NCBI GenBank assembly: GCA_030428695.1 | Contig: JAUIEM010000505.1 | Location: forward strand, 1-5,769 | DNA length: 5,769 nt | Origin: a bacterium | Lineage (GTDB): Bacteria; Planctomycetota; J058; JAJDCP01 | Direction of reading: 5' to 3' | Shown here: in pieces, positions 1-4,301 of the stretch | Position numbering within the stretch: the first letter of the stretch is position 1 | Layout of the letters: each line of letters starts with the position of its first letter | Translations under genes and position numbers: made by a program | Notes under the pieces: model-generated | What the model was told of the DNA's origin: nothing | Database searches by the model: none | The model's input: the letters and a program-made list of their open reading frames with translations, nothing else

Positions 1-1000
1 CATGTTCGCGCCGGCCGAGACTGCGTGCGACGTTGGACGGCGACGGGCGTCGTCGTCGGCGGCGGCGGTCTGCGACGTCGACGCGGCGTTTCGACGCGGC
101 TGCGACGTGGCGGACGGTCGCGTCGACCACGAAGGGCAGCACCGTCAGGTTGATGCCCTCCTGCTCCTGGAAGCTGGCCTGGTGCTCCCGTCGCAGACTG
201 ATCACCCGGGTCATGTCGATCTCGGCGACGGTCGAGACGTGGGGCGCGACCTGGCTCGAGAACACCATGTGCTCGGCGATGATCCGCCGCCGCCGGGAGA
301 AGGGCACGATGCGGTCGCCGGTCTTCGGCGTGTAGACCGGCACCTTGTACAGGCCGCCGAAGGGGGAATAGGCCGGATCGCGCGCCGCGACCGGCGCCTT
401 CTTCGGCGGCTCGGCCGGCGCCTGATCGGCGGTGAACAGCGGCTCGGTCGGCTCGGTGCTCAGGCTCGCGCGGCCGGTGGTGAGCGGCAGCACCGGCTCA
501 CTCGCCGCGGCGACCACCTGGCTCGCCGACTTCGGCTGGGCGGCCGAGAACGCGAGCAGATCCTTCTTGGTCACCCGGCCCCCGGCTCCGGTGCCCTTGA
601 CGGCGGCGAGGTTGATGCCGGACTCCTCGGCCATCTTGCGCACCACCGGTGAGCTCGGATGGGGGTCCTTCTCGGCCGGGGGGGCCGCGGCCACGGTGGC
701 GGAGCCCTGGTCGGCCTCTTCCTCGCTCGCCTCGGCGAGCGGCGCCTCGCGGGTTCCACTGCCCGAGCCTGTGTCGATCGCGATCAGCGGGGTGCCGACC
801 GGCACGGTCTCGCCCTCCGCGACCAGGATGCGCAGCACGGTCCCGGCGACGGTGCTCGGCACCTCGGTGTCGATCTTGTCGGTCGAGATGTGGCAGATGG
901 TCTGGTCTTTGACGACCTGCTCCCCCACCTCGACCAGCCATTGGGACAGTGTGCCCTCGACGACGCTCTCGCCCATCTGGGGCATGTCAACGGTCGGCAC
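1..1000 (-). CDS. Dihydrolipoamide acyltransferase, E2 component of a 2-oxo acid dehydrogenase complex (partial, 3' end missing)
   Basis: E2 subunits carry acyl groups on a swinging lipoyl-lysine and transfer them to CoA within cytoplasmic pyruvate, 2-oxoglutarate or branched-chain dehydrogenase complexes. The visible 333 codons have no stop. Residues ~1-77 form a lipoyl domain opening PTVDMPQMGES, with the lipoylation site in STDKIDTEVPS (K42). Residues ~116-151 are the peripheral E3-binding domain (SSPVVRKMAEESGINL, then GTGAGGR and TKKDLLAF). A Pro/Ala-rich linker leads to the catalytic domain near residue 231 (IVPFSRRRRIIAEHM, APHVSTVAEIDMTRV, LTVLPFVVDATVR). The GTG start at 1000 is preferred over ATG at 985 because AGGAGG lies 6 nt upstream and the lipoyl domain needs those residues. 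From about residue 299 (bases ~1-110) family resemblance is lost and the sequence becomes Arg-rich; the HxxxDG active-site region is not in the window. Which 2-oxo acid is used cannot be told. E2 identity is secure; the left-edge sequence is doubtful. Confidence 0.93.
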   Translation of the reverse strand, partial: MPTVDMPQMGESVVEGTLSQWLVEVGEQVVKDQTICHISTDKIDTEVPSTVAGTVLRILVAEGETVPVGTPLIAIDTGSGSGTREAPLAEASEEEADQGSATVAAAPPAEKDPHPSSPVVRKMAEESGINLAAVKGTGAGGRVTKKDLLAFSAAQPKSASQVVAAASEPVLPLTTGRASLSTEPTEPLFTADQAPAEPPKKAPVAARDPAYSPFGGLYKVPVYTPKTGDRIVPFSRRRRIIAEHMVFSSQVAPHVSTVAEIDMTRVISLRREHQASFQEQEGINLTVLPFVVDATVRHVAAASKRRVDVADRRRRRRRPSPSNVARSLGRREH

Positions 1001-1006
1001 GATTCC

Positions 1007-1012
1007 CCTCCT
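1007..1012 (-). promoter_or_regulatory. Ribosome binding site of the E2 gene
   Basis: AGGAGG read on the minus strand, 6 nt before the GTG at 1000. It decides the start: the alternative in-frame ATG at 985 has no comparable site. Confidence 0.8.
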
Positions 1013-1053
1013 GCTCGCCCGCGCACGTCGTAAAAGCGACGCGCTGTGCCGCA

Positions 1054-1082
1054 AAGATACCAGGCTGCCGGGATGGGCGCAA
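1054..1082 (-). promoter_or_regulatory. Putative sigma-70-type promoter for the E2 gene
   Basis: On the minus strand TTGCGC (1082-1077) and TATCTT (1059-1054) are separated by 17 nt, with a reasonable -35 and a good -10 match to the housekeeping consensus. Transcription would start near 1047, leaving a leader of roughly 45 nt before the GTG. This suggests the E2 gene is transcribed separately from the operon to its right. Prediction by eye only. Confidence 0.5.
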
Positions 1083-1094
1083 ACGCTCGCGATG

Positions 1095-1111
1095 CGGGCT
1101 GTCACAGCCCG
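1095..1111. promoter_or_regulatory. Perfect 17-bp palindrome between operon end and E2 promoter
   Basis: CGGGCTGTCACAGCCCG is a perfect inverted repeat, eight bases each side of one central base. It lies 35 nt past the stop of the 155-aa gene and 12 nt upstream of the proposed -35 of the E2 gene. As RNA it forms a GC-rich hairpin, so it could help end transcription of the upstream operon. No T-run follows on the minus strand, so it is not a classic intrinsic terminator. It could instead be a repressor or activator operator. Confidence 0.5.
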
Positions 1112-1146
1112 TCGGGGGGCGCTTCGTGGGCGGGTTCAATCCCGGG

Positions 1147-1614
1147 TCAATAGCTGTGGACGAAGGGCAGGTACTCGACCGGCCGCTGGCAGGGACGGAC
1201 CAGGCGGAACTGCGCGGGCCGCAGCGTCGGTTTCCGCTCGCCCTTCAGGGGCTCGCCGTCCTCGGCGCCGCGGCCGACGAGGAAGCGGAACTCGATCGGC
1301 GTCGCCTCGCCCCCGAGGTGCTCCTTGGTGATCAGCCCCTGCTCCTTGTTGTTCAGCTTGCAGATCAGCATGTTGTTCTGGATCGTGCCGGCGAGGAACT
1401 CGGCGATCTTGGTCGCCGGCTCCCGCTTCGCCGAGAAGACCTCGACCTTGACCGGGGTGTCATTCGGCACCCAGCGGGTCTCGCAGTGCAGCCACACGGT
1501 CTGGAACAGCAGCGAGCGCGGACGGCTGGCGAAGGCCCGCTCGATGCCTCGCTGCAGCACCTTGTGATGTTCGACGCCGGTCGGCTGGTCGACGTAGATC
1601 GGGACGTCGGGCAT
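1147..1614 (-). CDS. Hypothetical protein, 155 aa, last gene of a three-gene operon
   Basis: I do not recognise this family. The protein begins MPDVPIYVDQPTGVEHHKVL and ends LPFVHSY, with no signal peptide or membrane segment. An amphipathic start (~10-30) is followed by alternating hydrophobic stretches that look like beta strands (LLFQTVWLHCETRWV, PVKVEVFSA, IAEFLAGTIQNNMLICKLN, ATPIEFRFLVGRG). The pattern of Trp, a short turn, 'PVKVEV', then 'GTIQNN' loosely recalls Ig-like domains in proteins beside contractile-injection genes; this is inference. The ATG at 1614 is chosen over an upstream in-frame ATG at 1677, because AGGAGG sits 4 nt before it and the longer form would overlap the preceding gene by 53 nt. 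The gap to that gene's stop is 10 nt, so the two are very likely co-transcribed. TGA stop. Confidence 0.85.
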   Translation of the reverse strand: MPDVPIYVDQPTGVEHHKVLQRGIERAFASRPRSLLFQTVWLHCETRWVPNDTPVKVEVFSAKREPATKIAEFLAGTIQNNMLICKLNNKEQGLITKEHLGGEATPIEFRFLVGRGAEDGEPLKGERKPTLRPAQFRLVRPCQRPVEYLPFVHSY

Positions 1615-1618
1615 GACT

Positions 1619-1624
1619 CCTCCT
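1619..1624 (-). promoter_or_regulatory. Ribosome binding site of the 155-aa gene, abutting the upstream stop
   Basis: The minus strand reads TGAAGGAGGAGTCATG: the stop of the 637-aa gene, a full AGGAGG directly after it, and the ATG at 1614. The arrangement fixes the start and points to translational coupling. Confidence 0.8.
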
Positions 1625-3538
1625 TCAGCTCGCCGACGCGAGATACGCGTCCGCGAAGGCTTCGCGCTCGCCGCCACCGGTCCACGGCGTGCGCGCGAGC
1701 AGCTCGGCGTCCGGGCAGAACAGCGCGCCCTCCGCCCAGTGCACGGTGTTGACGAATCCGCCCAGGGGCGAGATCGGCTCGGTGAACAGCGCGCGGCCGA
1801 GCTCGAGCAGGTCGACGTTGAGGACGCTGCCCGGCTTGCCGCCGACGGCCTCGAGGGTCGCGTCGAAGGAGTGCAGCGGGCCGCGCGCCGCCTCCTGCAG
1901 GCCGAGCAGCTGGTAGGCGTGGGCGAGGAAGCCCCGGCTCTTGCTGCACAGCGCCGCCAGGGTGAAGCCGGCCGCGAAGCGCTGCAGCCCGGGCAGGCGG
2001 CGGGCGACCGACCAGGAAGTCGGCAGCTCGAGGGCGGCCGCGACGTGCGCGAGCACCGCGCAGCCGCGCACGCGCTCGAACAATCCCTCCCGGCCGCGGG
2101 TCGAGCCGCCGCGCACGGTGAGGATGTTCAGGACGGGGCCGAGGCTCTCGGCGATACGCGAGGCGAGGCGGCGGCGGATGTCCGCGAGGTCGGAGGGGCG
2201 CACCTCGCCCCAGCCGACGCGGCCGAGCTTCTTCAGCTGGGCGATGCCCTTGGCGCCCTCGTCGAGCATCGCCCGGGCGGTCAGCGCCGCATCGACCGGC
2301 GCGGCGAGCTGCACGCCCCACCAGCGCTCGGCGAGCGCGGACCAGACCTCGGGCTCGCGGCCGAGATGGGCGGCGAAGGCGTAGCACAGCGTCTCGGCCA
2401 GGCGCGGGCCGTCCTCGCCGAGGGTGCCGAGCACCAGGGTCCAGGCCTGCGGCGGCTCCGGCACCCGGGCGAGGTCGGCCTCGGTCAACGCCCGCGGCGC
2501 CTCGCCAGCGCCCGGGGTGAAGGCCTGGCGCAGGGCGGGCAGAAGGTCCTCCGCGAAGAAGGCGCGGCCGGCGTCGCTGAGCCCGAGGGGCGCGAAACGC
2601 GAGGCGAGCTCGATGATCTCCTCGCCCTCGCGGTGGGCGAGCAGGCAGCGCAGGCTGTCCGGCGCGCGCAGGGCCTCGACCACCTGCGCGGCGTCCCGCT
2701 CGACCTCGCGGCTCGCCTTCTTCAGCTCGCCGAGCACGCGCTTCATCGCGCGGCCGGGTCCCTTCGGGGCGTCGCGCGGCTCCTTGTCCGGGCCGCCGAG
2801 CAGCTCGTAGGGGAAGCTGAGGGCCTTCCACTGCTTCTTCGGCAGATAGTTGACCGCCGAGGCCGCGTAGCCGGACAGCACGAGCTGCGCCCAGTGCAGC
2901 GTGCGGTAGGAGTCCCGGAGCCCCTTGCACAGGGTCCCGCGCAGCACGTTGTGGGCGTTGAGCAGCTCGCGCAGGGTCTCGAGCTGGCAGCTGTGCGGCA
3001 GGGCCGTGACGACGACCGGGCGCAGCGCGAGGCTGTTGCCCTCGCGCGGCATCGGCGGGGCGCAGTCGATGATCGAACAGCGGGACTCGACGATGCCCCC
3101 GGCGATCTCCTCGGCCGCCCGCCGGCGCGGGGTCTCATGCGGCGCGAGGGAGACGACGTGCAGGAGGAAGCTGGCCGGCGCAGGCCCGCCGCGGACGCGG
3201 GTCGCGAGCTCTCCGTAGGACGCACCCTCGAGGAAGTAGTGCCAGCGGTCCTGGACCGTGCCGCCGTCGATCAGCAGGCCCTCGTCGTCGGTCGCGTAGC
3301 TCCACTCCGGATCGAAGCGCCCGTCGATGCCGAGCATCACCAAGCCCCGCACGAGCGGCCCCTTGCCGTCGGGGTCGTGCACGGTCAACAGCCGCATCGC
3401 CGGCTCGCGCACGCCAAGCGCGCGCGGCGGGGGCAGCGGCGCGGGTGTCGGCGCGACCTCGGCGGACACGGCCGGGGCCTGCGGGGAGGACCCTCGCTGC
3501 TTCTTGCGCTTCTTGCGCCGCTCGCGCCATTTCGACAT
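1625..3538 (-). CDS. Hypothetical protein, 637 aa, with a possible N-terminal transthyretin/Ig-like module
   Basis: No family recognised. Residues 1-16 are very basic (MSKWRERRKKRKKQR), followed by a Pro/Ala-rich tether to about residue 40. Residues ~47-128 look like a small beta domain: LLTVHDPDGKGPLV, VMLGIDG, then ATDDEGLLIDGG, the 'TD.eGl' signature frequent in transthyretin or carboxypeptidase-regulatory-like folds. The remaining ~500 residues look mainly helical, with many Leu/Ala/Arg and several charged amphipathic stretches. Cysteines are scattered (for example SRCSIIDCAPP and FCPDAELL). I see no Walker A, no evident catalytic motif, no signal peptide and no membrane segment. The ATG at 3538 is preceded by GAGG at a 6-nt spacing inside the last codons of the 193-aa gene, whose stop is 3 nt away, implying translational coupling. 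The basic N-terminus could contact nucleic acid, anionic surfaces or a secretion partner; no function is assigned. Confidence 0.88.
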   Translation of the reverse strand: MSKWRERRKKRKKQRGSSPQAPAVSAEVAPTPAPLPPPRALGVREPAMRLLTVHDPDGKGPLVRGLVMLGIDGRFDPEWSYATDDEGLLIDGGTVQDRWHYFLEGASYGELATRVRGGPAPASFLLHVVSLAPHETPRRRAAEEIAGGIVESRCSIIDCAPPMPREGNSLALRPVVVTALPHSCQLETLRELLNAHNVLRGTLCKGLRDSYRTLHWAQLVLSGYAASAVNYLPKKQWKALSFPYELLGGPDKEPRDAPKGPGRAMKRVLGELKKASREVERDAAQVVEALRAPDSLRCLLAHREGEEIIELASRFAPLGLSDAGRAFFAEDLLPALRQAFTPGAGEAPRALTEADLARVPEPPQAWTLVLGTLGEDGPRLAETLCYAFAAHLGREPEVWSALAERWWGVQLAAPVDAALTARAMLDEGAKGIAQLKKLGRVGWGEVRPSDLADIRRRLASRIAESLGPVLNILTVRGGSTRGREGLFERVRGCAVLAHVAAALELPTSWSVARRLPGLQRFAAGFTLAALCSKSRGFLAHAYQLLGLQEAARGPLHSFDATLEAVGGKPGSVLNVDLLELGRALFTEPISPLGGFVNTVHWAEGALFCPDAELLARTPWTGGGEREAFADAYLASAS

Positions 3539-3541
3539 CGG

Positions 3542-4123
3542 CTACCTCACGATCTCGAGCAGTCGGCGCTTGAACAGATAGTAGATGCTGCCGCCTTCGT
3601 AGGGCGTGTCGACCCGCAGCGAGTACGACTCCGCCGGCGGGATGTCGCGGAACTCGAAGCGCACCGCCCCGGCCTCCTCGACGCCGTCCGCGGCGCGCAC
3701 CCGCCCGAACCAGTCGCTGCCGTCGGCCTCGAGCACGAAGATGTCGTCCGGCATCGGCAGCTGGGGTGGATGGATCCGCATCACGAAGCGGCTCGGGCGC
3801 CCGAGCTTCTCGATGCGGGTGTTGCGGGGCACATCGATGCGCGGCCGGCCGAGGTGGACGAAGCCTTCGCCCTCGGGGATCGCGTCGAAGGTCGGCGGGG
3901 TGCCGAAGCAGTACCAGAAGCGGTAGGCGCGGTCGTCGAGCACGAACTTGGGAACCTCCGGGCGGTCGGCCATGCCGAGACGGCCCTGCATGTCGGTCTT
4001 CAGCACTTCGTGGCGTTCGGCGTCGACCGGTCCGAACAGGATCCAGGCCAGGCGCAGCGGGTCGCCGGTGCCTTCGTAGAAGAAGGCCGGGCGCACCATC
4101 GTGCCTTCGAACATCGCTCCCAT
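3542..4123 (-). CDS. Hypothetical protein, 193 aa, probably two small beta modules; first gene of the operon
   Basis: No named family recognised. The protein has no signal peptide or membrane helix. Residues ~20-75 (DPLRLAWILFGP, then LKTDMQGRL, then AYRFWYCFG) carry the 'TDxxGrl' turn of transthyretin-like or Ig-like domains. Residues ~110-193 form a second beta-looking block (SRFVMRIHPP, DDIFVLEADG, VRFEFRDIPPAESYSLRV, SIYYLFKRRLLEIV). That last block resembles the first visible residues of the amidase protein encoded upstream (FTGVPEGVYTATLV, then QVIFQQKVLKD). The ATG at 4123 is preferred over the longer in-frame form (ATG at 4279), which would run through the palindromic element. It is also preferred over ATG 4114, because GGAG lies 6 nt before 4123. 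TAG stop. A structural or adaptor role in a secreted or particle-associated complex is possible but only inferred. Confidence 0.85.
   Translation of the reverse strand: MGAMFEGTMVRPAFFYEGTGDPLRLAWILFGPVDAERHEVLKTDMQGRLGMADRPEVPKFVLDDRAYRFWYCFGTPPTFDAIPEGEGFVHLGRPRIDVPRNTRIEKLGRPSRFVMRIHPPQLPMPDDIFVLEADGSDWFGRVRAADGVEEAGAVRFEFRDIPPAESYSLRVDTPYEGGSIYYLFKRRLLEIVR
3545..3548 (-). promoter_or_regulatory. Ribosome binding site of the 637-aa gene inside the end of the 193-aa gene
   Basis: The minus strand reads GTGAGGTAGCCGATG. GAGG overlaps the final codons of the upstream gene, its TAG stop follows, and the ATG at 3538 comes 3 nt later. Ribosomes finishing one gene are positioned to start the next. 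Confidence 0.65.
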
Positions 4124-4150
4124 GCGGCTCTCCGTCGGGGCATTAGGGCA

Positions 4151-4296
4151 TGTCAGGCAACGAATCCTTGTTTTCGCTGGCCCTCGCCGCCGCTTGCTGC
4201 GTCGCTCGTCGCCCGAATACAGCCCGTATGCGAGCTCCTCGCTCCTTGCCATCGACGACGATGCCTCACCGAAAAGCAAGGATTTGTTGCCTGACA
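4151..4296. mobile_element. MITE-like / REP-like palindromic element, 146 bp, with ~26-bp terminal inverted repeats
   Basis: The left end (4151-4176) begins TGTCAGGCAACGAATCCTTG. The right end (4270-4296), read on the other strand, begins TGTCAGGCAACAAATCCTTG. The arms differ by one substitution and one single-base indel over 27 positions. The interior is also partly self-complementary, notably the imperfect hairpin at 4204-4235 (GCTCG ... ATAC-AGCCC-GTAT ... CGAGC). The repeat decays outwards but short matching pieces (AGGGC / AGGGG) continue to the amidase stop codon. No transposase gene is present, so any mobility would be supplied in trans. The element fills almost the whole gap between the amidase-type gene and the three-gene operon. 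As RNA it would form a long stem, possibly acting as a terminator or mRNA-stability element. I saw no clear target-site duplication. Confidence 0.75.
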
Positions 4297-4301
4297 GCCC
4301 C

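Noticed and set aside
1..115. A frameshift as the explanation for loss of E2 similarity at the left edge
   Set aside because: The other two minus-strand phases give at best a faint 'P..NA' resemblance to the expected segment and then no further E2 motifs, so a simple frameshift does not restore the family sequence.
1..115. CRISPR or tandem repeat array based on the three ACGTCGCA copies
   Set aside because: The repeats are only 8 bp, spaced unequally, and embedded in triplet-biased GC-rich sequence; there is no conserved long repeat with unique spacers.
1095..1111. Classic rho-independent terminator
   Set aside because: The hairpin is strong, but no run of T follows it on either strand; it is listed as an undefined palindrome instead.
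1365..2930. 521-codon open frame on the minus strand in another phase
   Set aside because: It overlaps the 637-aa gene out of frame and translates to Arg/Ala/Gly-rich sequence without domain character. The overlapped gene has a good start, RBS and normal amino-acid composition.
4124..4279. N-terminal extension of the 193-aa protein to the ATG at 4279
   Set aside because: The extra 52 residues would be encoded by the palindromic repeat element, are Arg/Ser-rich and lack a ribosome binding site, whereas ATG 4123 has GGAG at the right distance.
1613..4294. 893-codon open frame on the plus strand
   Set aside because: It is antisense to three well-supported genes with ribosome binding sites. Its product is a low-complexity Arg/Ala/Gly/Glu-rich sequence typical of shadow frames in GC-rich DNA, and it ends within the inverted-repeat element.
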